Assembly (NCBI GenBank): GCA_028023455.1
Contig: JAQFVV010006545.1
Location: 186,001-250,000, forward strand
Source: Epiperipatus broadwayi
Lineage: Eukaryota > Onychophora > Udeonychophora > Euonychophora > Peripatidae
Direction: 5' to 3'
DNA length: 64,000 nucleotides
Positions within the stretch are counted from its first letter, which is position 1. Each line of letters starts with the position of its first letter. Below are positions 37,993-50,008 of the stretch, piece by piece. The position numbers and the translations under genes are program-made. A model generated the notes under the pieces. That model saw only the letters and a list, made by a program, of their open reading frames with translations, made no database searches and was not told the origin of the DNA.

Positions 37993-39512
37993 CTGGTTTT
38001 AAATTTCTTCTAAGTAAATTTGAGAAAAAAAGTTTTTAATCATTTATAATTTTTCTTTCTAGTAGTTAACCCATAACCAAGACATATAATTATCTAAAAT
38101 TGAATGTAAAATGATATTTAGCAGTTCTTAGCTAAATATTAAAACTAGTGTGGAAATCTCAAATTCTTCCCAGGAGCAATTGAAAATGTTAGTAATATTT
38201 TTTTTTTTATGATCTTTCTATGAGAGGCAGCTGGACGTCTTTGCATTGCTATGAATATTTAAAGTTTTGTCATAAGTAAAAAATATTTATGTAAATGGGC
38301 ATCTACTAGTTCAATATTTTGATATGTAATCAACCTTCTTTAGAAACTAATATATCTATTAATGTAGTTTAATATTTTGTAATATTATTTAGTAATAATA
38401 ACAGTAATATTTTTATTTTATTTTGGGAGAGTGTATTCTAGAGAAGTCTGACTAATATTTTCTACAGTTGATATTTTGTAAAGATCTGTTCATAAAATAA
38501 CTCATAAATTGTGTACTTGATATTTATGGTTTAAATATAGAATTGTTAAAATCAATAAGAATTAACTATGTCTTGTGAAATTAAATATGTCAATTTAAGT
38601 TAAAACTATGGCAACATCTCACTTGATTAAAATTTGTCTTAGTTGTTTCATTGTCTGTTCTACTTGACTATATAAGAACTTAGATAGTACTCAGTAGAAT
38701 AAAAATTATATCTGATTTAGACTGATTTTGACACTTGTGGACATTGAATTTTTTAGTCATTGTATATGCAAAAGTGTAGCTAATATTATATGTATACTTA
38801 TGCAAAAAAAACTCTGAAATGTTGTGTAACAGGTAGTGAAATAATCTTTTATGTATAAGAACTAAGAGTTTAATCTAAAAAAAATTAATTGAGTTTTTTT
38901 TTCAAACTACCTGAAACAATTTTTATTTGGTTGATAAATAGATAAGTAATTATTCTGTGCTGAAAAATAAATTAAAACTCATGAAAGTCTGATTTATACA
39001 TTAATTATAATTAATGATACTAGTGATTAAATTTGGTGGTTATGATCTTACTTGCATAACATTTGAATAATTTGCATGACAATACTTTCAATTGAATGGT
39101 AATTATTACACATTTTAGTTTTTTTTTTTTTTGCTTTTATTTCCATGTAACAAAAGCTTTCAACCAAAAATAATGCTCTATAATGTAAAGGTTAAATTAT
39201 AGAACTCAAATTGTACAAAATAATAGTATAGTTTTATTTTATTTTATTTTTTTTTGTAGATCAGAGACATTTTTCAAATTATTATTTTTTTGCCACAAAA
39301 TTGTTTTCAATTAATTGAAACATGTTTTTTATTTGTGAAATATAAAATATACTTTTTTTTATAAATAATATAATGTGTTAGAAGGACTTTAACTTATATC
39401 ATTTGTGGAAAAGTAAATTATTCTAGCTAATGCAAAGTGTAAGCACTATTTTTTTTAAGTAACTTAAGTATTAATTTTATTTTGAAATTGTGGATTTATA
39501 AGAAAACATTAA
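37591..39512. other. no recognisable gene
   Basis: AT-rich, with TA microsatellites at 37890-37900 and about 37963-37991 and T runs near 39118-39133 and 39247-39256. Confidence 0.5.
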
Positions 39513-39653
39513 AAACCAGTCAACACTTAGACAATGCCAATATAGATAACAATCATTAATCTCAAATTTTTGTTGTTAAAAGGAGTTGCCTTGACAACAG
39601 CTTGATATTGTTGATTATTATCTATATAGAAATTGTCTAAGTGTTGCCTGGTT
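39513..39653. repeat. MITE-like hairpin, about 37-bp arms
   Basis: Arms 39513-39549 and 39614-39653 pair through 'caacacttagacaat' / 'attgtctaagtgttg' and 'atatagataa' / 'ttatctatat'. The spacer is about 65 bp. Confidence 0.85.
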
Positions 39654-40079
39654 TCTAATGATATATATTAAATATTAAGTTTTGGAAAGGTTACCTCAAT
39701 TTAATAATATTAGTCTTCTAAAAGTTTAATGTTTATGTTGGTTATCATCTTTATATTTTTAGAATAATATAAGAAAGTTGCTTTAAGAACTCAAAAATAT
39801 TTTCAGGTTAAAAATACATTTAATTAATATATAACTTCAGAACTAGATTGTATAAATCAGAAACTATATTAATATTTTGTGCACCATACTTGTCCTTTAA
39901 AAAAATCCTGCAAATAGTGATTTAATAATACTTAATTTAAAAGTTATTTTTACTCTAATCATGTTATTAGCTTCTATTATTACTGAAAAATGTTACTGTT
40001 GCATAAGTCTGGTTTTCAAGGCTTGTGGCAAATCATTGTAGCTGCAGTTAAAGTTACACATGATTATTGTACCAGGTTT

Positions 40080-42206
40080 TTGTAATATTTTGTTATGCAC
40101 AACTAGGAGCATATCTACAACATCCCTTGGCTTTTGACATGAATATATTGCTATAATATAGTAAATCTTGGAGTGGAATGTAAAGGAGATGATGATTGCA
40201 TTAATGGATGAGTATTATTTCTAGTTTTGATATTGGGAATTGATTGTTTATTAAAACTCCAATTCATTGTGCTGGTCTGATGTTAGGCCAGTATGTAAAG
40301 AGGTATTTGCTATGCAGAGTGTTAGTTATGGTTTGATTGGTTACACTGCTGATTTTTGTTTCGGTTATGATGAAAATGTCTGCATCATGATTATTTAAGA
40401 ATTGAGTTAGTTGTAAGATTCTGTTATATAATTTAAGACCATGTACATTTTATTGTCACTATTTTAATGTGGGACATGTACTGTGTTTGATGAGTTTGAT
40501 TTAAGCTTTTGCTTGTGTGCTTTGTATCACAGTTAGATATTTTAATTCTTTTACTATTCTTATTTGCAAGAGAGATATCTGTGTATGCTATTTCACTATT
40601 TTGCTTTATTGTTAGTTCAAGGTAGCTTTTATAGTATGATGGGTCTTGACTATGTCTAAAAGATGAAATTTGTGTAAAACTGTTATTCAAATCTGTTGAT
40701 TGTTCCTGTGGTCATCAACAAAAAATGAGTCCTGTTGTTGGCAGCTGTATATATCAGGCAAACTGTTATTTGTGCTACACGCTTGGTTAGGGGGGGGGTG
40801 TTATGGTTGATTCTTGATTGGGATGGTTTGTGAGTTGTATTGTGGATATATCTGAGGTGTGTAATTTTTGAAGCCATGCTGGCCCATGATAACATTTCCT
40901 TAGCTTTGCTGCAAAGGTGACCAAGTCTATCGATTTTACCACAATTTTCACAGTTACCAATGTTGCATTGGGAAACTTTATGACCTATTCTGGATCATTT
41001 GGAACATAGAGGTTGACAAACTTTGATGCTAATTGTGATCGGAATGGATCTCATAAAAATTCGGTGAGAGTCCATCGGTTTTATGATCATGTTTCATTTT
41101 TAGTGTAATATTCCAACATTTTGTTGGAATCTCAAATGTTATGTTAGGTATGAGTTCTCTTGAAATGTTTATTAACTGGGCAATTTCAGAGATGTTTCCT
41201 TGTAGCACTTCATTCGTAAAGTCAGGAGGTACATTTATGATGCAACCATGAACTATTGGGTTAGCGTCTACGGTGATGTAGTATATTTTATTAAAATTTA
41301 AATACGATATGGTTTTCTCTACTTCTTCATGTTGTTGTTTAGGGAAATATTCTAAGCATATAAAAGAATTTGGTGGGAAGGTGGCTGTTGATTTGATGTT
41401 TTTGATCATGTTATATTTTTTGCAGTTCTTTTAGGTAATCAGGTAGAAAAAGATGAGATAATATTGGTTGATTGTCTGTTGGGTAGTAGATTTCTATTAT
41501 ACTAATAATTGATGTGGAATGAGAAAGACTGTTTGCAAATATTCTTTGCCAGTATTCATATAGTTTATCAAAAGGGGCATGTTTAGTCTTATTTGTTTCT
41601 TTATCATTTGCAATCAAGTTAAGGTCTGTGAATTTTGTTGCTTTTCTGGATAGGTGAAGAGTTGTTTTTAACTTTAATTAGGGCCTTGTGCCTTTTTTTA
41701 TGTTCAGAGAGTGTGATTTCCGCTGGGTTAGGTGTGTCTGATATACTGTTATCATTAAGAAATGTTAACGATTTAAATTTATACAGTTTGCTGGGAAGAC
41801 TAAGACTTATACTATTAGACATATTGTTTTCAACAAATTCCATTTGTTCACCCCATGTATTATCAATATTTGAGGATCGAAAGCTATCTTTGTTTTCCAT
41901 GGTTCGTTTAATTTTTTTTGCTAATGGGTTTTACATTATCTTTCTGCATTTTTTTGAAAGGTTATTTGTTTGACTATTCACTTGACTATTTGTTTCAATG
42001 TCATTAAGATCATGAGAATTTTTCATTGTTTTACTGATACTAACATTAATTTTCACAATTTTACCTTTTTTGAGGTTTCAGTTTTAACTGTATTATTTTG
42101 TTTAGGGATTGTTAAGTTGGAATTCCGATAAATATTAGCAATGTTTGATAAACTGTGATATGTTTTTTTTTTTTAACATTTTAGACATACTAGTGTTAGA
42201 AGCCAT
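40080..42206 (-). pseudogene. LINE 5' half: ORF1 with zinc knuckles, then the start of an AP endonuclease
   Basis: On the minus strand ORF1 probably starts at the ATG at 42206 (MASNTSMSKML) and is broken by stops into pieces at 41900-41619, 41617-41411 and 41409-41029. The third piece holds a nucleic-acid-binding-like stretch (FICLEYFPKQQHEEVEK..., then NVPPDF). Near 40995-40915 come two zinc-knuckle remnants, the clearer being CENCGKIDRLGHLC. From about 40450 to 40270 an endonuclease start is readable: NHDADIFIITETKIS, matching the 'DI-fl-ET' catalytic block of LINE AP endonucleases. The order Gag-like ORF1 with CCHC then EN is that of L1/Tx1, I and Jockey groups. It could be the 5' part of the lineage at 27-29 kb, but they do not overlap. 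Several stops and a truncation before RT make it inactive. Confidence 0.72.
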
Positions 42207-42290
42207 TATTGGCAAAATTATATTGATATTATCTTATACTAAATGAATGTTTTCTATTTAAACTTACCTATTAGATCAGGCAGCTGCCAG

Positions 42291-42361
42291 TTTAAACTTT
42301 TAAACCGGAAGCTATGTTAGCGTCCATTTAAACTTTTAAACCAGAAGCCATGCTAGCATCT
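42291..42361 (-). repeat. two 36-bp tandem repeats upstream of the LINE ORF1
   Basis: Two units with period 36 ('tttaaacttttaaacc.gaag') lie in the presumed 5' UTR or promoter of the LINE read on the minus strand. On that strand each unit contains a sequence like ATGGCTTC, the same as the ORF1 start at 42206. Repeated monomers are common in LINE promoters; a promoter role is inference. Confidence 0.6.
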
Positions 42362-42562
42362 TTTATAATGTGTAACAAAATCTTGTTCTGTATAGTTTCT
42401 GTCTAAAGTTGACCAAGAATATACATGTTTTTTTCTTGCTTCTTGTTATTGATTTATAAATTTGTAAATAGTGTAAATAAATTTTATTTTGAAAATGTAT
42501 CTAGTTGTCAGTGACCTTATTGCTAAACACTATCCATATTGTTATTGCTATTGCTATTAACA

Positions 42563-42564
<2 letters not shown>

Positions 42565-42629
<65 letters not shown>

Positions 42630-42645
42630 GTTGTTGTTGTTATTA
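42565..42645. repeat. (TTA)n microsatellite passing into (TTG)n
   Basis: About 22 TTA units, then several TTG units. It separates two oppositely oriented LINE remnants. Confidence 0.95.
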
Positions 42646-42740
42646 TAAATATCATCATCGGTTAATATGATTTATTCTATTATATGTTAGCATATCTGGA
42701 AAAGATATATGGTATTTGATAGAATGTGAAGTATCACTTG

Positions 42741-44350
42741 GGAGAAAATGATATGGGTAGCAAGTGAGATTGCAGATAAGAATGGAAGAAGGTTAACTGA
42801 TAGTAATGATATATTAAAAAGATGGGAAGAATATCTTCAGTGTCTGTTTACTAGAGGAAATAATTTCATTAATTACGAACTTGAAAATGAAGATGTTGCA
42901 ATAGATGATAGAGGTATGGACGTATTGCCGGATGAAGTAAGAAAGGCAAATGCACAAATAAAAAATGGTAAGGCTGTTGGATTTGTTGCAATACCTATAG
43001 AATTTTTGAGAGAAATAAGAGAATTTACTATGAAGAAAATAGTTGGACTCTGCAATTTGATATATAATAGTGGAGTTTGGCCTGATGATTTTTTAAGAAC
43101 AATAATGATTCCAATTGCTAAAAAAAAAAGCAGCTAAATGTGAAGAGTATAGAACAATAAGTTTGTTGTCTCATGCTTCTAAAGTTTTATTGAGGATTTT
43201 AATTCAAAGAATTTATGGGAAGGTAGATTATTATATTGGTGAAGAGCAGTTTGGTTTTCAGAAAGGGAAAAGTACAAGAGATGCTATTGGTATTGTTAGG
43301 ACAATTGTGAAAAAATATATTACAAAAGATAAAGGAATTAGTATATGTTTTATGAATTTAGAAAATGCATTTTATAGAGTAGTCTGGAAGAACCTGATGT
43401 CCATCTTAAGAGTTAAAGGAGTATTTTGTAAAGAAAGATGATTAAATTGGATTATGTATAATGGTCAAAGGATAAGAGTTAGGTTTGGGAGTAATGAGAC
43501 TGATGAAGTGAATATAGAAAATGGAGTTAGGCAAGGGTGTAATATTTCACCTGTTCTGTTTAATATTTATTTTGAAGATATGCTAAATAATTATTTGGAT
43601 TGTGGAAAAGCAAATGTTGGAGGGAGAGTAATAAAGTGTAAAAGATTTGCAGATGATATGGCTTTTATTGCTGAGGAGAAAAAGGGTCTTCAGAATATGT
43701 TGAATAAATTGGAAGAAGGATGTATGGCATATGCAATGAAAATTAATATTAAAATGACTATGTGTTTATGGATAGGAAGAGATGCAAAAAGACTGCAAAT
43801 TGGAATCTGGGATGACATAGTTCAATAGGTGAAGCTTTTTAGATATTTGGGTAGTTGATTGAGTGACAATGGAAGAAGTGAAAATGAAATTAAAAGAATA
43901 GCATTGGCAAAGGAGACATTTGTGAGGAGAAAGAAAATATTTTGTGGACCTTTGGTAAGAGAATTAAGGAAGATATTAATTAAATGTTATGTGTGGATTG
44001 TATTAATGTATGGTTTTGAGACATGGACATTAAGTGATTGGAAGCTTTTAAGATGTGGACATGGAGAAAAATGAAAAAAAATCAGTAAGATGAGTAAAAT
44101 AACAAATGAAGAAGTTTTGAAAAGAGTAAATAAGAAAAGAAGATTGATTGAGAATATCAGAGGAAGACAAAGAAACTGGATTGGACATATATTGGGAAGA
44201 GATTATAGTTTAATGAAAGATGTTTTAGATGGAGTGGTGAGTGAAAATAAAAAAGAAAGGACAGAAGATGATTGACATTATTGGATGAAATAAGAAATGG
44301 ATAGACTTATGTGGAACTGAAGAAATGGGCAAGAAAGATAATGGAATGGA
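42741..44350 (+). pseudogene. RTE-like LINE reverse transcriptase, recently inactivated
   Basis: Long open pieces in successive frames: 42748-43137 (GRRLTDSNDILKRWEEYLQ, NGKAVGFVAIPIE), 43115-43441 (EEYRTISLLSHASKVLL, then EEQFGFQKGKSTRDAI, then motif A as CFMNLENAF, where Asn replaces the catalytic Asp), 43454-43828 (NGVRQGCNISPVLFNIYFED as motif B, then FADDMAFIAEE as motif C, intact), 43859-44275 (YGFETWTL, then NWIGHILGRDYSLMKDVL). These are the standard blocks of the arthropod endonuclease-RT LINE to which copies 1-3 appear related, but this copy is far less decayed. A frameshift near 43115-43130 at a run of nine A, a stop near 43441, and further breaks disable it. The endonuclease is missing: it is 5'-truncated near 42740. 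Confidence 0.85.
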
Positions 44351-45345
44351 AAAATGGTTGAACTGATGTTGTGACTATTCTCTGGATCTGTCTATTGAAC
44401 AGAATACTATTGATTGATCAGGAAAACGTTTTGCTAAGCTCTTATATTAACACTATATAAAAATTTACTCCTTACTGATCAAAACACTGTTAATCTTAAG
44501 TATATATACTATTTTCAAATAATGTTTTAAGGATTAAATATTTAGCTTTTAGAACAACCATTATAAATTTATAATTACAACGTTAAATTATCGTAATAGA
44601 TTTCTAACTACAAGATCTTTCCATTGACTTGTTGTAAATCAAAAGATTTCACAAGCATTAATGTATATAGGAATTGTGGACTTAATCCGTGAAGTATTGA
44701 ATGGCTTCATGCTCCCGGATCTAACCACTTCAGCTTCACCTATTTATATAGAAAGTAGGTTGAAGTAAGGAGAGGTTACCCTCTTTTCTTCCATGCATAA
44801 GCTTGTGGTTAAGATCTGTAGAGGTCCCTACCTTCGCACTTTTAACTGCACAAGCTTTAGGTTTTATTGCCTTAGTAAATATTACTTAACAACAATTATT
44901 CTAAATTATTATTTATGGTCGTTAGATTAGAATTATTTTATAAATGATTGTTATATTACCATAGTATTAGGAATTTATTAATATATCATAAAAATGTATT
45001 TTTGTTTTTGTCATTGGAGTAGGTAAATATTATTTGCTAATTCCATTTTTGCGTTATGAGTTATCCTTGTTTGCTATATTTGGATAGTTGTAAAATCCTT
45101 CTTACTGATCCATATATACATTTAGAATAATAATATTTCAAATTATTTGAACCCTGAGAAAATTAAGTTATCGATTAATAGATTCAATTTTGACTTTATT
45201 ATAAGTTTTTTTTTCTTAAGTTATCTGTTAAGCCTCACCTTGTTTACTTATGTTCATTCTTGCTGCTTAGTTGATTCAATAAAATTTCAAAATATAAGTT
45301 TCTCTCTTTATTTTTTCAAATTTATAACTCATATTAATATAGTAG

Positions 45346-45393
<48 letters not shown>

Positions 45394-45397
45394 CATG

Positions 45398-45440
<43 letters not shown>

Positions 45441-47124
45441 TGCTGAGACCCCTTGCATTTATTTCATTATTATCTTGCTTTTATTTGAAATAATATCAGT
45501 TTAATAGTTCAGGATCCCATTCTTCATTACCAATACCATTATCATAGGTCATTCATATTTTACTTTATTTTATTTTTATCCTCATTTCATCTTAAGTGAT
45601 TATCGTAATTGATTCATTCTTCATTGATCCTTATTTTATCACAATCTTAACTATTCATCACCTTAACACATTTTTCTTTCTCTTCTCCTCACTGTTAAGT
45701 CCATTCATTTCCATTAGTTAATTATTATTTGTTCTTTATCACCCATTTAATCTTCTACACCTTCATTCATATATCATCCAACTCATAATTCTAATTACAT
45801 ACTCATTTCATAGAAGAACACCCTCCTAATTTTTAACTATATTAATACAATTACAAACTGAATTTATCTTTTCATATTTTTATTTTAGATCTTGGAAGTT
45901 AGTTCAATCTATATAGCTTATTTAATATTAGATATAAGAGATATAAGGTTAATGTAATTTAATGGTCAGTACAACACATTGTGACTTTCACCTAGATTTG
46001 TTCATGCCCATGCATATACTAGACAGACAGTTTTCATAACCATCTACTGTAGTTTGACCTCATTATATTTATATTTGTTATTATGATTTATGTGAATTAT
46101 ATGTGGAAGGTTACAATATATAATTAACAGGATGTTATTGTGAGCGTTCTACAGAGCTAAATATCATGATATTAATTTTTGAAATGGTTTTTGTTACATG
46201 TTCTATACTAAAAAAACACACTTCAAATATTAATCATACTCTATTGAACAGACTTATTACTTAAATTCATAATTATTTGAGTTTATAAGTCAATGAGATG
46301 TTTGTGATGTTACAGTAAGAATAGATAAGAAACAAAAAAGTGACCAGAATATTTTACAATACCAATGTTTATTATACATTAATGAAGATTAGTTTATTTA
46401 CTTTGAGAATGTTTATCTGCTAATATCATGATTACCTTTGTATTGTTTATTAGGCTTTTCAAAATTAATATAAGAGCTGAATAATGAACTTCAAAGCTTG
46501 CTCAAACTATCACTTTTATTTCCAGATAGCTTTCCATGCAATTAATCATTGTTTAGTATTAGTTAGTAAATAATACAAGATGTTATCATGGTAGAAAGAG
46601 TAGCAATAAAAACTAGACAAGTATTTGTATTGAATGATAAGTTTAAGGGATAGCAATAATAGCTTCATCCAGTAAAATGTGATAATAAATAAAATAAATA
46701 ATTGTAAGGTCTACTGCTTAGTAGTTCATTAAGAAATTTAAACAATGGATATGACAGAATTGTATTTTGATTTATGGACTATGAGTTTCAATGTTTGTCA
46801 TTTCACATTGGATCAAATCACACAGGTCAGATGATAATAAATTTACTTTTTAACAAACAATTTACCAGAAGACAATTGTTTTCTATTTATATCACATAAA
46901 TGATGTAATGGGGATTATAGAATCAGATCATCAGTTTCAGAAGACATTACAAGCATCTGATACAAAAGCATATATATACCATAAAATATAGTTATTGTCA
47001 GGCAATTCATTTACTTAATTGTGGAGAGTTTTAATGATCTAATGTGCTCAAATGTTTTGAATTTTAAAGTGTATAATTAACTCTATAAACTTTACTTCTT
47101 ATATTATATCTAATTTTATTTAAA
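44351..47124. other. no recognisable gene; CA/TA microsatellite at 45348-45437
   Basis: A somewhat less AT-rich patch lies at 44690-44870. In the microsatellite, TA runs are interrupted by 'tcatgctga', which recurs after the second run. No supported genes. Confidence 0.5.
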
Positions 47125-47467
47125 TAATATTTTAAGTTGTGAAGCATCGATAGTTGAAAATTGAAATAAATCGAGATACTGCCAAATCTCTAGTGCTCAT
47201 TCCAATATTTAACTGACAGCCAATCAGATGTCAAGGATAGACATCTAAAATGACATCAAACCTAAACACACAACAAAGATTTTACGAGAAAAGGGCAGCC
47301 ACCCTTCTCTCAACTTTTCTTTCTATATATCTAAGCCAGTCATAAGCATTTAGGTTTGAAATCTTGAAGCTTTAAATATCTTCACAATTAACTCACTGAG
47401 TCTAAATCATAAACATCTCAATTTATTTCAATTTTCAACTATCAGCGCTTCACAAATTAAAATATTA
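47125..47467. repeat. MITE with about 52-bp terminal inverted repeats
   Basis: Termini 'ataatattttaagttgtgaa' (left) and its near reverse complement at the right continue through 'tagttgaaaattgaaataaa'. The interior (about 240 bp) has no coding frame. It is the complete reference for the inverted partial copy next to it. Confidence 0.85.
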
Positions 47468-47534
47468 TATACATACTTTACTGCTTGTTATGTATTCTAA
47501 AAAATACTTCATAGTAAATCATAGGATTTTGTGT

Positions 47535-47822
47535 TGTACATTTATGATTTAGACTCAGTGAGTTAATTGTGAAGATATTTAAAGCTTCAAGCTTTCAAAC
47601 CTAAATGCTTAAGACTGGCTTAGATATAGATAGAAAGAAAAGTAGAGAGAAGGGTGGCCACCCTCTTCTTGTTAAATCTTTGTTGTCTGTTTAGGTTTGG
47701 ATGTAATTTAGACAATTATTCTTTACATCTGATTGGCTGTCAGTTAAGTATTGGAATGATCACTAGAGATTTGGAAGTATCTCAATTTATTTCTAATTTT
47801 ATTAACTATTCAACCTTTATAA
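47535..47822. repeat. inverted partial second copy of the neighbouring MITE
   Basis: 'tgatttagactcagtgagttaattgtgaagatatttaaagctt' and following (broken here only by listing) mirrors 47370-47410 in reverse, and the match continues to 'gattggctgtcagttaa' and 'actagagatttgg'. The pair makes a foldback of about 700 bp. Substitutions differ along the arm, so the copies are not newly duplicated. Confidence 0.8.
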
Positions 47823-48109
47823 ACTAAACATAAACTGAGCCCAATTTTTCTTTTAAAAAAATACTTATTAATTAATTATTAGACTACATATTTTAATAAC
47901 TTTTATGTCAGTGCATATTTTATCTTTAGTACTTATTATTACTTAAATATTGACTATATCAATTAAATTAAAACTTAGATAGGATCATCCTTACATATTT
48001 TATTTTACAATAAATTTTATCATCTTCTCTTCTCCCATTTATTTTCCTTTTTTTTTTTTAAAAATTTCATGAACACATAAGTTAAGCCTTTGAATAAGAC
48101 AATGTGCAT

Positions 48110-48111
<2 letters not shown>

Positions 48112-48168
<57 letters not shown>
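48112..48168. repeat. (CA)n(TA)n microsatellite at the 3' end of PLE copy A
   Basis: CA units and then TA units run directly into the PLE 3' terminus, suggesting insertion into or expansion from a TA-rich target. Confidence 0.9.
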
Positions 48169-48172
<4 letters not shown>

Positions 48173-50008
48173 ATATACAAATCAATATATATATATATAT
48201 ATCAAAATACATTACAATTTATATAAATTATATTCTTTTAGAAGTACTTTCGACTATACACTTTGTAGTCTTTATCAACTATATAACGTTGAATAATCAA
48301 AACGAGACAACCCTTAACAATACCCATAGTTCAATTCAGATTTCCCACAATTCTGTTATCTTAACATTTGATGACTGGCGATTCATTAACATTTGACGAT
48401 TTCTTGAAATCAACATAGCCTCTTTTATTTTACGTTTATTATGACAACGTTCAATTTGAATAATTTTCATATTTTTATAATCAAATTTAAATCCATATTG
48501 ACAAGATTTATTATGATCAAATATAACAGATGATGAAGGTTTATTTACATCTGTTCCATATTGATTCTCTTTTTGAATTCTATTATATAAAAGCATATGT
48601 TCTTTTATTCTCTTCTCAAATGTACACTTAGATTCACCAATGTATTGTACGCCGCATCCACATATCAATCTATATATAATAGAATTTTGATTAAACTTTG
48701 AATTTTGAATTTTAGAATTATTAAGCAATCTATTTATGTTATTTGTAGAGAAAAAAGCAATATGACACAAACCATTATAAATTTTCCTAATAAACTTGAC
48801 CTGCTCATCTGATATAAATGGCATTGAAATCCATTTCATTTTGATATTTTTATTTTTAATTTTATTATAGTGTTGATTTCTTTTAAATCCTTTAATAATA
48901 TTAGCAATAGCATTTTTATAATAGCCAATTTTTAACAAGTCATTAACAAATAAATGTACATTTTTAATTTTATCACTAGAATATTTGCATAATTTTTCAT
49001 TTCGAAATAAGAATGATTTCAATCCAGACAGCTTATGACACATAGGTACATGTGATTCATATGGAATAAAACCTCTAGTTTCAATTGGTTTTATTAACAT
49101 AAGATAATCCAAACTGTAATCATTAAGAGTAACTTGAATATCCAAGAATTTTATGGAATTGTATTTCTCTTTAGTTATAACCCATTTTATATCCTTAATC
49201 TCATTTAATTCATTAAATAAATTGATTATTAATTCTTGTTTTCCACAAATAAAAACATCATCCACATATCTATGATATACTTTAATTTCTTGATATTTCA
49301 ATTGTTTTAAAATTTTACTTTCATATGTTGATATAACAAAATTACAAATTTGAGCAACAGCAGGAAGACCCATTGGCCAACCAAAATTCATTTTATAATA
49401 TTCATTATTAAAATTAACATAAATATTTTTATCAATAAACTGCAATACTTTTATAATAAAATTTATAATATCAGACTTTACATTTTTTGAAACAAGAGCA
49501 TTATAAATAATATTAATTGACTCTATTCTATCTATTGATCCATACATTTCATTTATATCAAAAGTACAAATTGTGTCATGTAAATCTATATTTATATTCT
49601 TAATTTTATCTACAAAATCAAACGATGATGAAATAGTATATTCTCCAAAACCTAAAATATCTTGAAGTAATAATTCAATATATCTACATGTTTGATAATA
49701 ATATGCACCACCAAAATCAACCATCAATCTCAATGGATACTTTTCTTTATGTAGCTTTATATTCGAAAATATCCTTGGGGCAAATAGCAGATGATGGATA
49801 TAAGTTATAATATGTTTGACTATCAATAGCTTTATTCTTAGCTTTTTTTAAAATTTCATTTATAAGTTTCATGCGAGATGTATCAATATTTATTATTTCA
49901 CTATTTTGAAATTTAAGCTTTTTCATTTGATCCATAACTTTTTCATTATATTTCGCTCTTGTAAACAAACACATACGAAGGCCCTTGTCCTCCTTTAAAC
50001 ACACTAAG
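48169..50008 (-). pseudogene. Penelope-like element copy A, 5'-truncated, inverted
   Basis: Matches copy C from its codon 232 (base 52322) to the 3' end with few differences. The upper frame (50008-49747) holds the DKG block (KEDKGLRMCLFTRA). Near 49775 one extra base ('ccccaagg' against 'ccctagg' in copy C, read on the minus strand) shifts the frame, after which the rest is open to the stop at 48336: motif A TFDINEMYG, motif B PMGLP, YVDD, and GIY-YIG with CGVQYIGES. Its 5' end abuts copy B head to head with the shared bases AAG at 50006-50008. Lack of the N-terminal 231 codons plus the frameshift makes it non-autonomous. Confidence 0.93.

Noticed and set aside
40433-40895. Minus-strand frames as small host proteins
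   Set aside because: They fall in the zinc-knuckle to endonuclease part of a LINE and are separated only by stops.
48112-48168. Possible CRISPR or satellite array among short repeats
   Set aside because: Only di- and trinucleotide microsatellites are present; no spaced direct repeats with unique spacers anywhere in the window.
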